Source: Gammaproteobacteria bacterium UBA2675 (GTDB taxonomy: Bacteria > Pseudomonadota > Gammaproteobacteria > Pseudomonadales > Pseudohongiellaceae). Taken from it: a stretch of DNA of 64,000 bases. How positions within the stretch are numbered: position 1 is the stretch's first letter; each line of letters opens with the position of its first letter. The translations under genes and the position numbers were made by a program. The stretch is from contig DEMH01000013.1 of the NCBI GenBank assembly GCA_002354805.1, positions 94,523 to 158,522 of the forward strand. The letters run 5' to 3'. The notes beneath the pieces are model-generated. The model saw nothing but the letters and a program-made list of their open reading frames with translations, had not been told where the DNA came from and ran no database searches. Positions 40,773-49,763 of this stretch are shown piece by piece.

Positions 40773-41936
40773 ATGCCCGCCATGCGACCCAAAAAGCCCC
40801 GTTATATCGACGGCGTTCAGCTCGCCGACAACCTGTACCCGGACCCTAAGAAGCGCCCAGGATACTACCTTTACGTCCGGCCGGACGGATCAAAGCGCAC
40901 ATTCCCGGCAGACTCGGTTGAGGAAGCAAACCAGCTGGCCGAGGAAGCAAACTCGCTGCGCGACAGTGATATCCCTGTTGAGAAAATACGGCCGAAGCGA
41001 GAGCAGTTGGCGTTTCACGTCCCGAGATACACAGAGTACATGGAGAAAATTAATCCGGACCTGACAACAAAGACCAGCTGGCAGAACCGCAAGTGGGCAT
41101 TCGCCCAATTCGCTAACGACATCCCGTACCTGTCCGAGCTGACGCACGATAACATCGTCACCTGGTGGGACAACATGACGTACCACCAGCAGAAAGCCCG
41201 CCAGGCTGAGTTCAGGCGCTTTTTCAACTGGCTGATGCGGCAGGGTCTGGTACCCAAACTCGATTACAACCCGTTCACCACCAGCGACGACTTACCCAGG
41301 CTGCTGCTGAAGGGCAAGCCTAAGAAGAAACGGGCGCCTCTGACTCAAGAGATGTTCAACAAAATCTACGCGGCCGCACCCAACTATGGGTACGAGTGCC
41401 TTCAGATCGCAATGGAGATTAGCCGATACACCACGCTGCGCGAGGCAGACATCTGCTCGCTGCGCTGGGACAAGCATGTAGTCGACGGCAAGCTACGCGT
41501 CGTTGTGGGCAAGTCTCTGGCGCAACGAGGCGAAGTTCGAGCCGAGCGCCTGGAGTGGGAGCTCGAAGAACATCCCATCTTGAAACGGAGCATAGATCGC
41601 GCCCGTGAAATGTCAATGAAGCACGCACGCTGCCCTTATGTGATCAGTCACCGGCCGCGCCGGCGCGTCTGGAACCAGGACAAAAAGCAGCACCATTACC
41701 AGGTAACAGCAGACCGGCTGTCCAGGATGTTCAATGAGGTAATGACCGGCTGCGAGCTCAGTAGCACCAGCTTCCACGAGGTGAGAGGTCTGGCCAGCAC
41801 GCTCTACAGGCTGGCCGGGTATCCGAATTCTGATATTAAAGACTTGATGGCACACGAGCATGTGTCGACCACCATTGGCTACCAGGATCCGGAGGCGCTG
41901 CCGTACCGGCGCGTGACCATGAGGCTAGCCGAATAG
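40773..41936 (+). CDS. int: Tyrosine recombinase integrase
   Basis: 387 residues from ATG 40773 (AGG 8 nt upstream; GTG 40764 is the alternative). The N-terminal ~75 residues form an arm-binding region, residues 80-180 the SAM-like core-binding domain, and the C-terminal catalytic domain carries Arg223 (TTLREADI), His335-x-x-Arg338 (FHEVR), His361 (LMAHEH) and nucleophile Tyr370 (GYQDPE). All active-site residues are present. The gene ends 95 bp from the att site in tRNA-Pro, so it integrates and, with Xis, excises the prophage. Confidence 0.96.
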   Translation: MPAMRPKKPRYIDGVQLADNLYPDPKKRPGYYLYVRPDGSKRTFPADSVEEANQLAEEANSLRDSDIPVEKIRPKREQLAFHVPRYTEYMEKINPDLTTKTSWQNRKWAFAQFANDIPYLSELTHDNIVTWWDNMTYHQQKARQAEFRRFFNWLMRQGLVPKLDYNPFTTSDDLPRLLLKGKPKKKRAPLTQEMFNKIYAAAPNYGYECLQIAMEISRYTTLREADICSLRWDKHVVDGKLRVVVGKSLAQRGEVRAERLEWELEEHPILKRSIDRAREMSMKHARCPYVISHRPRRRVWNQDKKQHHYQVTADRLSRMFNEVMTGCELSSTSFHEVRGLASTLYRLAGYPNSDIKDLMAHEHVSTTIGYQDPEALPYRRVTMRLAE

Positions 41937-41938
41937 GG

Positions 41939-42002
41939 TTTTTCTCCAGTAGTTTTTCTCCAGTTTTTCTCCACCCTGCCTGGATGGAGAAAAATGGAGA
42001 AC
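41939..42002. repeat. TTTTTCTCCA repeats beside attR (integrase arm sites)
   Basis: Three direct copies of TTTTTCTCCA (41939, 41953, 41964) are followed by two inverted copies, TGGAGAAAAA (41985-41994) and TGGAGAAC (41995-42002). They lie between int and the 48-bp core, where P-arm sites of tyrosine integrases are found. The central inverted pair could also fold as a hairpin after int. Confidence 0.65.
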
Positions 42003-42030
42003 CTAACTAGCTGATATTTAAGCTAAAAGA

Positions 42031-42078
42031 TGGTCGGAACGGCAGGATTTGAACCTGCGACCCCCACACCCCCAGTGT
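42031..42078. other. Right attachment site inside tRNA-Pro
   Basis: The 48-bp copy that forms the 3' end of the intact tRNA-Pro. It is identical to 628-675. Recombination between the two would remove the prophage and restore one tRNA. Confidence 0.93.
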
Positions 42079-42107
42079 GGTGCGCTACCAGACTGCGCTA
42101 CGCCCCG
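42031..42107 (-). tRNA. tRNA-Pro (anticodon GGG)
   Basis: 77 nt on the minus strand with a 7-bp acceptor (CGGGGCG/CGTTCCG), D arm GCGC, anticodon stem CCACA/TGTGG with loop CTGGGGG (anticodon GGG, reads CCC/CCU), T loop TTCAAAT and encoded CCA. The 3' 48 nt are the phage att core, kept intact by the integrated sequence. Confidence 0.97.
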
Positions 42108-42123
42108 AATAATCCGAGCGGGC

Positions 42124-42151
42124 ATTATACTTGCCCTGCTCCGGCTTGCAA
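42124..42151 (-). promoter_or_regulatory. Promoter of tRNA-Pro
   Basis: Minus-strand TTGCAA (42146-42151), 16-nt spacer, TATAAT (42124-42129), then a GC-rich discriminator GCCCGC about 17 bp before the tRNA 5' end, typical of stringently controlled stable RNA promoters. Confidence 0.75.
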
Positions 42152-42170
42152 GCCTGTGTGTCAAAATAAT

Positions 42171-42208
42171 AAAAGGCGGCTCGAGGGGGGAACTCCGAGC
42201 CGCCTTTT
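42171..42208 (-). terminator. Terminator of the TonB receptor gene
   Basis: GGCGGCTCG and CGAGCCGCC pair with a 12-nt loop and are followed by TTTTATT in the minus direction. It lies 33 bp past the receptor stop. Confidence 0.88.
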
Positions 42209-42240
42209 ACTTCCGACCAAAGGATCAGAACTGCCGTGCT

Positions 42241-45159
42241 TTACATCTCAAAGGTAACTCGGCCGTACAGCATACGACCTGTCGGGTCGTACAGGATTGA
42301 CTCCATGCCGCCCAGCATGGGCACTTTCTGCGGCAGTCGGTCAAACAGGTTACGAGCACCCACCGTGAAGGAGAACTCACCACCCAGAGCATCAAGTCCG
42401 GAGTAGTTGTAACTCGCATCGGTGATAGTGGAGGCACGCAGCACCTCAACATCGCGGTAGTTGCTGAAAGGCAGGAGACGCTGGAACGAGAACTTCTCGG
42501 CGTCGAAGGTGATCTCGTCAATGTAACGAACCATCACATTGGCACTGTGGTTACCCATGTTCCAGCCGATGCTGGCATTGGCTTTCCACTCAGGCATTGG
42601 TGGCACGGCACCGGTCAGTGCGTTCTGGTTGCCTTTCGCTTCCACCACTGCACGGTCTGCCGACAGCTGATAGGTATAGCTGTCAACATAGGTAGCATCC
42701 AGCCCGAAGTTCAATGTACCCCAGTCACCGATACTGAACAGATAGTCGAACTTCAGGTCCAGCGCAGTGACGTCCATTTTGGACGCATTGGTGGAACTGC
42801 TGATGATGCGATCAATCTGCGCAACGTTGTTAGGGTCACGCTGAATTCGCTTGTCAGACAACGGGTTGTTTACCCAGGCTCTGACCTGGTCAACCGGCGG
42901 CAGGCCTGAGCCTGAGTATCCGGTCGCCTGACGGAAGTTGAAAAAGTCCGCAGCCAGAATATCAGCGGTAGTAGAGCTGATGATTCGGTCTTCGAAATTT
43001 GTTTCACTCCAGTCGATATCCAGTGTCATACCATCAAGCAGATTCAGTGTTACACCGAATGCAGTGGTATCTGCGGACTCAGGCACCAGGTTTGGGTTAC
43101 CCTGCGAGCAGTTGGCAGTGAAGGCAGCGAAAGTCGTAAACGGGTCTGACACGTTGGTCAGGCCACAGGATTCCGGCGCATTCAACTGGTTCAGCGTTGG
43201 CGCAATAAACGACGTACCGGTGGTGGCACGCACTGTCAGCCAGTCAGTCGGAATGTATACCAGACCAAATTTCGGGTCTGTTGAACTTTGACCCGTGCTG
43301 TACTCTTCATTACGAACAGCAACCTGCGCTTCCAGCGTATTGAACAATGGCAGTGACAGCTCGACGAAGTAGGCATCTACAGTTCGTCCATCGCTGACGG
43401 GGAACAGTTGCGTACCAATGAACACGTCGCCAGTCAGGCTGTGCAAACTGGGCGTATTGTCGAAACGGTCTTCACGACGCTGATAACCAACGGCAGCACC
43501 GACCTCGCCACCAGGCAGCACAAAACCACCAGGACTGATAACACCGTTTAGCACCACGTCCAGTGTCTGCAGTGACTCGACGTCAAAAACACGGTTCTGT
43601 ACGTAGGTTGAATCAGCTACAGCCTGAGTATTGCGCGTAGACGGATCAGTCGACACAAACGGAGTGAAACACGCGTCACGATCGTTGGCGACATCGCAGT
43701 TCAGCCCCTGAGTCAAAGCACTCAGACTGAAGTTATTGGCGCGGCTGTTGTCGGTCTGCTCTGAGTACAAGTAGCTGGCGGAACCTTCCCAGCCCTCAAT
43801 CCAGGGCACAGTGAAATCAGCGCGCAGCGCTGAACGCCATCCGTAGATCAGGCCAGAACCAACAGTGGCGCCATCCGGACCGAGCTGTGTTGGCAAGGTG
43901 CCATGTTTACCCCATGGACGCCATGCAGCAAACGCGACATCTTCGTTAAATGGGATACCGGCGGCAGCGTTCGGAGCACGGATGACCATGCCATTGGCAT
44001 TGCGATCCGGAACACCATCACCGTTGGCGTCTACAGCATAAAGCTGATTGCCATTGGCATCGACGGCCGGGAAGGGATTGCCGGGAATCTCGCCTCGTAC
44101 GGTCGGCAGCTCACCGACGCGGCCACCCGGGTTTGAGGGGGAGCCACGGTTGTAGGTACGACGTTTGAAATAGCCCCACTGGCCAGACAGCGTCAGGCCA
44201 GAGCTGAAATCGTAAGTGGCGTGTGCAAACGCCTGGCCCTGATCCTGGGCAGCACGATAATCCCAGAACTCACCGAAGTCATACCAGCACTGGCCACCAA
44301 AAGTAAACCCGTTCGGGTTGTTGCCTGGCACGGTTGGATCTTCACGCGTACCGCCACAGTTTGGGTCGGAGATTGTACGGAAGTTACCTGTCAGATCGCC
44401 ATTGGCGTCACGTACAGGAACACGATAACGGCCCGGGTTGGGTGTACTGGATGAGGTCAGGCCCGCATTGAAATTGTCAGGGCGGTCAATCATCTTCAAT
44501 CTGCCATTGGTACGGTATTCACCAGCAACAACCAGATCGATACCATTCCACTCGGTACCAGCCAGAACGCTGAACTGATCATCAGTGTAGTCTCCGCGCG
44601 AATCGCCCTGACGATAGGCTTCAAAACGCACACCGTCATAAGATTTACGTGGTACAAAGTTTACAACACCGGCTACCGCCTGCGAGCCGTACAATGCGGC
44701 AGCGCCATCTGTCACGATATCCATGCGGCCGATTGCGATCTGCGGCAGGAAGGTGTTCACGTTGGTGCCGATGACACGCATGCCATCAACCAGGTTGAGG
44801 GTTGCGCCCTCACCCAGACCACGAAGGTTGATGGACGTGGCTGTGCTTGATGCGCCAGTCAGGGAGTTTTGTGTAACTGTCGAGCCCTGATTGAAGCTCA
44901 GGTTATGGATCACGTCACCCATATTGGGTGTACCTTCAGCGGCGATATCTTCAGCTGAAACCTGAAGAATTGGCGATGCAGCCTGAAAACCTTCGGAGCG
45001 GCGAATAAAGGAGCCAGTTACAACAACTTCTTCGACTTCTGGCGTATTGGAGTCCTGCTGTGCAAGCACGGACGTTGCGGGGAGCATCATGGCGGCAGCG
45101 ATAGCTGCAGACAACAGTTTTACTCTTGGATTACTACTGGATTGAGTATTCGACTTCAT
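42241..45159 (-). CDS. TonB-dependent outer-membrane receptor
   Basis: A 972-residue protein with a signal peptide (cleaved near VLA-QQ, residue 34), a TonB-box-like stretch VEEVVVTGSFIRR at about 42-54, plug domain (DVIHNLSFNQGS, residues 80-150) and a large beta-barrel ending in an aromatic-rich strand (LYGRVTFEM, with terminal Met). Substrate is unknown; the size and plug resemble the Proteobacterial receptors for complex carbohydrates or peptides. AAGAGG ribosome site; long leader of about 210 nt. No regulator or transport partner is nearby. Confidence 0.93.
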   Translation of the reverse strand: MKSNTQSSSNPRVKLLSAAIAAAMMLPATSVLAQQDSNTPEVEEVVVTGSFIRRSEGFQAASPILQVSAEDIAAEGTPNMGDVIHNLSFNQGSTVTQNSLTGASSTATSINLRGLGEGATLNLVDGMRVIGTNVNTFLPQIAIGRMDIVTDGAAALYGSQAVAGVVNFVPRKSYDGVRFEAYRQGDSRGDYTDDQFSVLAGTEWNGIDLVVAGEYRTNGRLKMIDRPDNFNAGLTSSSTPNPGRYRVPVRDANGDLTGNFRTISDPNCGGTREDPTVPGNNPNGFTFGGQCWYDFGEFWDYRAAQDQGQAFAHATYDFSSGLTLSGQWGYFKRRTYNRGSPSNPGGRVGELPTVRGEIPGNPFPAVDANGNQLYAVDANGDGVPDRNANGMVIRAPNAAAGIPFNEDVAFAAWRPWGKHGTLPTQLGPDGATVGSGLIYGWRSALRADFTVPWIEGWEGSASYLYSEQTDNSRANNFSLSALTQGLNCDVANDRDACFTPFVSTDPSTRNTQAVADSTYVQNRVFDVESLQTLDVVLNGVISPGGFVLPGGEVGAAVGYQRREDRFDNTPSLHSLTGDVFIGTQLFPVSDGRTVDAYFVELSLPLFNTLEAQVAVRNEEYSTGQSSTDPKFGLVYIPTDWLTVRATTGTSFIAPTLNQLNAPESCGLTNVSDPFTTFAAFTANCSQGNPNLVPESADTTAFGVTLNLLDGMTLDIDWSETNFEDRIISSTTADILAADFFNFRQATGYSGSGLPPVDQVRAWVNNPLSDKRIQRDPNNVAQIDRIISSSTNASKMDVTALDLKFDYLFSIGDWGTLNFGLDATYVDSYTYQLSADRAVVEAKGNQNALTGAVPPMPEWKANASIGWNMGNHSANVMVRYIDEITFDAEKFSFQRLLPFSNYRDVEVLRASTITDASYNYSGLDALGGEFSFTVGARNLFDRLPQKVPMLGGMESILYDPTGRMLYGRVTFEM

Positions 45160-45485
45160 CCATGGACCTCTTGATGATTCTTATTAGGTTTATGGTCGTC
45201 GATGCAGAGGTAATGAATAGTGCCGGTTCTCTCTCCAGAAACCGGGTCGACAGGACGTGCTGACATTCTGAGGACTACACTAAACAACAACTTCCCTCAG
45301 GCAGTGACATTATTTTTATTCAATCTTACTGCTAGAGCTATGGGAAACGGTGCGACATGCCCCGCTTTCCGGTGATGGACTATATCACTGCAGTCAATGG
45401 TGTAAAGGAAAAATCGGGAAAAAAACCAGAAAGTCATCGTGCGAACGTTCGAAAATATGACGTTTGGCGCTAAAGCAATTGGCAA
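45160..45485 (-). promoter_or_regulatory. Upstream region and promoter of the TonB receptor
   Basis: 326 bp without a gene. A predicted promoter TTTACA (45401-45406), 16-nt spacer, TATAGT (45379-45384) would give a leader of about 210 nt. The leader has a stem-loop, CCGGTT/AACCGG (45223-45244). No Fur box or known riboswitch was recognised. Confidence 0.45.
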
Positions 45486-45839
45486 TTACAACAGCGCCAG
45501 AGCCTCTTCCAGTTCTTTGATCATCTGCTTAAGCTCAGCCTTTTCAACTGCGGCGCCCGGTTGCGGTTCCTGATGACCGCTCATGCGCTGACGGGCCCCA
45601 CCGATGGTGAAGCCCTGATCGTAAAGCAGGGATTTGATCTGTCTTATCAGAAGGACGTCTTCGCGCTGGTAGTAGCGACGGTTGCCACGGCGCTTGACGG
45701 GTTTAAGCTGGGGAAATTCCTGTTCCCAGTAACGCAGTACATGCGGCTTTACCGTGCAAAGCTCACCAACTTCACCAATGGTAAAGTAGCGCTTCGACGG
45801 TATGGGCGGCAGATCCTGCTTGTCACTGGGTTCCGGCAT
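45486..45839 (-). CDS. MerR-family transcriptional regulator
   Basis: 117 residues: N-terminal MerR winged helix (YFTIGEVGELCTVKPHVLRYWEQEFPQLKP, then RRGNRRYYQREDVLLIRQI) and a C-terminal coiled coil. It overlaps the ihfA end by 17 bp. A MerR-like gene downstream of ihfA is common in gammaproteobacteria. No Cys for metals is visible, so the effector is unknown. Confidence 0.92.
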   Translation of the reverse strand: MPEPSDKQDLPPIPSKRYFTIGEVGELCTVKPHVLRYWEQEFPQLKPVKRRGNRRYYQREDVLLIRQIKSLLYDQGFTIGGARQRMSGHQEPQPGAAVEKAELKQMIKELEEALALL

Positions 45840-46134
45840 ATTTCTCTACCCTCGCCTTTAGCTTTTGGCCAGGACGGAACGTCACCACGCGACGCGCCTT
45901 GATAGGAATCTCTTCACCGGTCTTGGGGTTGCGGCCGGGGCGTTGTTTTTTGTCACGCAGATCAAAATTGCCGAATCCCGACAACTTGACCTGTTCGTTG
46001 CTTTCCAGGGCCTGGCGAATTTCCTCGAAGAACAGCTCGACCAGTTCTTTGGCCTCACGCTTGTTAACGCCGAGTTCATCAAACAGACGTTCTGCCATTT
46101 CCGCTTTTGTCAGGGCGCCGTTTTGCATGTTCAA
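45823..46134 (-). CDS. ihfA: Integration host factor subunit alpha
   Basis: 103 residues. LTKAEMAERLFDELGVNKREAKELVELFFEEIRQALE, the SGFGNFDLRDK beta arm base and PGRNPKTGEEIPI DNA-intercalating arm identify IHF alpha. It bends DNA at specific sites with IhfB. Its start overlaps the pheT stop, the conserved pheST-ihfA order. Confidence 0.98.
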   Translation of the reverse strand: MNMQNGALTKAEMAERLFDELGVNKREAKELVELFFEEIRQALESNEQVKLSGFGNFDLRDKKQRPGRNPKTGEEIPIKARRVVTFRPGQKLKARVEKYAGTQ

Positions 46135-48518
46135 TTCCTTAACTTAGCATTAAATTTGTCTTCCAGGCCTTTGACGCAACGCTCAATTATGACATTGATC
46201 TCGTCGTCGCTAAGAGTGCGCGAAGGATGTTGCCAGGTCAAGCCCAAAGCTACACTTTTTTTGTCACTTTCGACTTTATCACCTTGATAAACATCAAATA
46301 TTCTAATTCCGAGCAGCTCAGGACCGGCCAGTTCACGCAAATGCTGCTCGATATCAGCTACAGCCACAGCCCGATCCAGCACCAGCGCCAGATCCCGGCT
46401 CACCTCTGGGTAGCGGGACAAAGGCCTGAAAGCCGGTACAGCTGCGGCGCGAATCGCAGCTAGATCCAACTCGAACAGGTACACCCGTCCGCTGATATCC
46501 AGTGCCCGCTGCAGTGCAGGATCCAGTGCGCCGACCAGTCCAATGCGCTGCCCATCCAGCGTCACAGCGGCGGCCTGGCCGCCATGCAGGGCCTGGTGTT
46601 CGGCCTTCTCGAAACGGCAGCGCGGCAACAGCGCGCCAAGCTCCAGCAGACCTTCCACATCACCTTTTACGTCAAAGAAATCAACGACTTCCCTGCCCTG
46701 CGACCAGGTGGTCGGAAAGCGCTCGCCGTAGATCAGCCCGGCCAGTCTTTCCGGCTGACTGATTCCTTCTGGCCCAGGCAGAAACACCTGACCGGTCTCG
46801 AAGATGCGAACCCGCGTCTGCTGGCGATTGATATTGTGCTGCAGTGTCCGCAGCAGTCCTGCCCAGAGGCTGGTGCGCATCACCGACATATCTTCCGAGA
46901 TGGGATTCTGCAGTGCCACGGGAGCGGGCGATGCAGAAACCTGCGCCATCAGCTTTGGCTCCACAAAGCTATAGGTGATGACCTGCTGGTAACCCTGCGC
47001 TACCAGACGCTCACGGATCCGCGACAGTGCCACTTCGCGCTCGCTGACTTCAGGCATCTGAGTGCGCATGACAGGCCGTGTCACGGGCAGGCGGTCATAG
47101 CCATGTACGCGTGCCACTTCTTCAATCAGATCTGCCTCAATGGCGATATCGTGACGGAATGACGGTACGTCAAAGGTTAGCCCATCTTCCGAACGCCCAA
47201 CAAGAGTCACTCCCAGGCCATTGAGAATACTGATAATTTCATCTTCGTCCAGCTCCATGCCGAGCACGCTCGCCAGGTAGGAAGGACGCAGTTTTACCTC
47301 GCTGGCAGTCGGCAGCTTACCAATGGTCTCGGTGACCGGACCTGGCTTGCCACCGGCAATGGCAATCAACAGCTCGGTTGCCCGCTCCATTGCCAGCGCC
47401 TGCAGGTTATAGTCGACACCACGCTCATAACGGTGGGACGAGTCGGTATGCAGGCCATAGCGGCGCGCCCGGCCAGCCACAGCCAGTGCATCAAAACAGG
47501 CACATTCCAGAAAAATATGCCGGGTCGACTCTGTCACACTGCTGGGTTCGCCGCCCATGATGCCGGCCAGCGCCAGAGGACCACTGGCATCGGTGATCAG
47601 CAAGGTATCGGTGGCGGGTTCAACTGCTTTGCCATCCAGCAGTGTCAGCGAATCGCCCGCCACTGCCTGGCGCACAACGATCTCGCCACTGAGGCGCTCC
47701 AGATCGAAGGCGTGCATAGGCTGACCCAATTCCATCAGCACGTAATTGGTCACATCAACAACAGGATCGATGCTGCGCAGACCGCAGCGACGCAGGCGCT
47801 CCTGCATCCATAAAGGTGTTGTGGCATTTATGTCGACATCGCGAATCACTCGGCCCAGGTAGCGCGTACAGGCGTCTGGCGCATCAATGCGGACCGGGAA
47901 GGTGTCATCGATCCGAGCGGCAACAGGCGTCACCTGCAGATCCTTGAAAGCCAGCTGATTCAGGGTTGCGATTTCGCGTGCCAGGCCGCGAATGCTCAGA
48001 CAGTCACCCCGGTTAGGCGTCAGATCCAGCTCAAAGTATCGATCATCAAGCTGCAGGTATTCTCTGACGTTCTGACCGACTGGTGCATCGGCAGGCAATG
48101 CCAGCAGGCCGTCCGATGAATCAGCCATACCCAGCTCTTCGGCCGAGCACAGCATGCCGAAGGACTCAACGCCACGCAGCCTGGCTTTTTTGATACGGAA
48201 TGGTTTGTCCGGAGACTCACCAGGCAGTTCAGCTCCAAGGGTGGCGTAAGGCACTTTCATGCCTGGCCTGACATTGGGTGCACCGCAGACAACCTGAACC
48301 TGCTGACTGCCGTCATTGACCTGACATACGCGCAGTTTGTCAGCATCAGGGTGCGGTTCGACGCTGACCACCTCTGCTACCAGAATACCAGTAAACGCGG
48401 CCGCTACGGGGCCCGAGGCGTCCACCTCCAATCCTGCCATGGTCAGCTGATCAATCAGCGCCTGCGGCTCAAGTGGCGTATCCAGCCACTCACGAATCCA
48501 TTGTTGTGTGAAAATCAT
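46131..48518 (-). CDS. pheT: Phenylalanine-tRNA ligase beta subunit
   Basis: 795 residues, the expected length. It starts MIFTQQWIREWLDTPLE with the tRNA-binding domain (FTGILVAEVVSVEPHPDADKLRVCQV), B3/B4 editing domains in the middle, B5, and a C-terminal anticodon-binding domain (SRDLALVLDRAVAVADI). With PheS it forms the heterotetramer that charges tRNA-Phe and edits Tyr mischarges. Gap to pheS is 31 bp. Confidence 0.98.
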   Translation of the reverse strand: MIFTQQWIREWLDTPLEPQALIDQLTMAGLEVDASGPVAAAFTGILVAEVVSVEPHPDADKLRVCQVNDGSQQVQVVCGAPNVRPGMKVPYATLGAELPGESPDKPFRIKKARLRGVESFGMLCSAEELGMADSSDGLLALPADAPVGQNVREYLQLDDRYFELDLTPNRGDCLSIRGLAREIATLNQLAFKDLQVTPVAARIDDTFPVRIDAPDACTRYLGRVIRDVDINATTPLWMQERLRRCGLRSIDPVVDVTNYVLMELGQPMHAFDLERLSGEIVVRQAVAGDSLTLLDGKAVEPATDTLLITDASGPLALAGIMGGEPSSVTESTRHIFLECACFDALAVAGRARRYGLHTDSSHRYERGVDYNLQALAMERATELLIAIAGGKPGPVTETIGKLPTASEVKLRPSYLASVLGMELDEDEIISILNGLGVTLVGRSEDGLTFDVPSFRHDIAIEADLIEEVARVHGYDRLPVTRPVMRTQMPEVSEREVALSRIRERLVAQGYQQVITYSFVEPKLMAQVSASPAPVALQNPISEDMSVMRTSLWAGLLRTLQHNINRQQTRVRIFETGQVFLPGPEGISQPERLAGLIYGERFPTTWSQGREVVDFFDVKGDVEGLLELGALLPRCRFEKAEHQALHGGQAAAVTLDGQRIGLVGALDPALQRALDISGRVYLFELDLAAIRAAAVPAFRPLSRYPEVSRDLALVLDRAVAVADIEQHLRELAGPELLGIRIFDVYQGDKVESDKKSVALGLTWQHPSRTLSDDEINVIIERCVKGLEDKFNAKLRN

Positions 48519-48549
48519 GGTAGTTTGCTCTTGGCTATCAGCTCGCGGT

Positions 48550-49647
48550 TCAGTTGAACTGCCGCAAAAATTTCAGATCATTTTCAAAGAACAGACGCAG
48601 ATCATTGACGCCATATCGCAGCATGGCGAGACGTTCGACGCCCATGCCAAACGCAAAACCGCGATAACGACTGCTGTCTACGCCGGAGGCCTCCAGCACT
48701 TTGGGGTGCACCATGCCGCAGCCCAGCACTTCCAGCCAACCGGTCTGTTTGCAAACACGGCAGCCCTTGCCTTCGCACATGACACAGCTCATATCGACTT
48801 CGGCAGAAGGCTCTGTGAACGGGAAATAGGAAGGACGGAAACGTACTGCCAGATCGGCCTCAAAAAACGCCCGCAGAAACTCTTCCAGCGTGCCTTTCAG
48901 ATCGGCAAAGCTGACATGCTCATCGATCAGCAGCCCTTCCACCTGGTGGAACATCGGCGTGTGCGTCAGATCGGAGTCGCAGCGGTAGACGCGACCCGGA
49001 CAGATCATGCGGAACGGCGGTTTGCCCTGCTCCATGACACGCACCTGCACCGGTGATGTGTGTGTGCGCAGTACCCAGGACATCCCGCTGGCATCAGCGC
49101 CCGCGGCGGTTGCGTCAGCAACGTTTACATCAGCGCCTGCGGCTGTCGCGGTAGCGACATAAAAAGTATCGTGCATTGCCCGCGCCGGATGATGCCCGGG
49201 AATATTCAATGCCTCAAAGTTGTGGTAATCGTCCTCGATCTCAGGTCCCTCTGCCACGCTGTAACCGGCGGACTGGAACAGCGTCTGAATTCGCTCGATC
49301 GTCCGACTCACCGGATGCAGGCCGCCGGCGCTCTGACGACGCCCTGGCAGACTCACATCAACAGTCTCAGCGGCCAGCTGCGCACTCAGCGCCCGTTCGA
49401 CAAGAATCTCGCGCTGCGCATCAATTGCCTGCTGTACCTGACGCTTGGCCTCATTGATTTTCTCACCGGCAGCCGGTCGCTCTTCGGCTGGCAAAGATCC
49501 CAGGCTCTTCAGCAAAGCCGTCAACTGTCCCTTCTTGCCCAGATAATCAACCCGCAGTTGATCAAGCGCGCGCTCATCTGCGCTGGCCGCAACCGCCTCC
49601 AGGGCAGTCTGCAAAAGCGAATTTGTGTCGGTCATGGATTCATCCAC
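48550..49647 (-). CDS. pheS: Phenylalanine-tRNA ligase alpha subunit with unusual insertion
   Basis: 365 residues, longer than the usual ~330. N-terminal coiled coil, then class II motifs: IEDDYHNFEALNIPGHHPAR (137-156), RTHTSPVQVR (194-203), FRPSYFPFTEPSAEVD and the C-terminal GFAFGMGVERLAMLRYG. A C4 zinc knuckle (CVMCEGKGCRVCK) is present as in many bacteria. Between HDTFY and LRTHTS lie about 30 residues instead of 7, built from two 12-residue ATAAGAD repeats encoded by a 23-bp near-repeat with 36-bp period. The insertion keeps the frame. Confidence 0.97.
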   Translation of the reverse strand: MDESMTDTNSLLQTALEAVAASADERALDQLRVDYLGKKGQLTALLKSLGSLPAEERPAAGEKINEAKRQVQQAIDAQREILVERALSAQLAAETVDVSLPGRRQSAGGLHPVSRTIERIQTLFQSAGYSVAEGPEIEDDYHNFEALNIPGHHPARAMHDTFYVATATAAGADVNVADATAAGADASGMSWVLRTHTSPVQVRVMEQGKPPFRMICPGRVYRCDSDLTHTPMFHQVEGLLIDEHVSFADLKGTLEEFLRAFFEADLAVRFRPSYFPFTEPSAEVDMSCVMCEGKGCRVCKQTGWLEVLGCGMVHPKVLEASGVDSSRYRGFAFGMGVERLAMLRYGVNDLRLFFENDLKFLRQFN

Positions 49648-49703
49648 TCTGCCATGATGATTCTAATACCTGCATGGACCTGCCATGCACAGAACCCTGA
49701 ATG

Positions 49704-49741
49704 CACAAAGCCGGCACGGGCAAACAACTCCCGGACCGGCT
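49704..49741 (-). terminator. Terminator/attenuator-like hairpin between rplT and pheS
   Basis: GCCGG-TC-CGGG pairs with CCCG-T-GCCGGC and is followed by TTTGT in the minus direction, upstream of rplT's end region and facing away from pheS. No Phe-rich leader peptide was seen, unlike the enteric pheST attenuator. Confidence 0.5.
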
Positions 49742-49763
49742 CTGCAGGAAAGTACCGCGATTG

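Larger units (their letters stand above)
628..42078. mobile_element. Lambda-like siphovirus prophage in tRNA-Pro(GGG)
   Basis: A 48-bp perfect direct repeat (628-675 and 42031-42078) bounds about 41.4 kb. Inside are an integrase next to the intact tRNA, excisionase, an S24 repressor with divergent early promoters, a primase-helicase, a Q-like antiterminator, a lysis cassette and head-tail genes in lambda order (Nu1-A-W-B-C/Nu3-D-E-FII-Z-U-V-G/GT-H). All core structural frames are open, so it may be inducible. No canonical endolysin, holin or recombinase was recognised. The tail-tip genes after the tape measure do not follow lambda M-L-K-I-J. Confidence 0.95.

Noticed and set aside
41939..42002. 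CRISPR-like repeat array
   Set aside because: Units are about 10 bp without spacers of regular length and have inverted copies; integrase arm sites fit better.
45297..45485. 62-codon open frame upstream of the TonB receptor
   Set aside because: No ribosome site, overlaps the predicted promoter region, no family.
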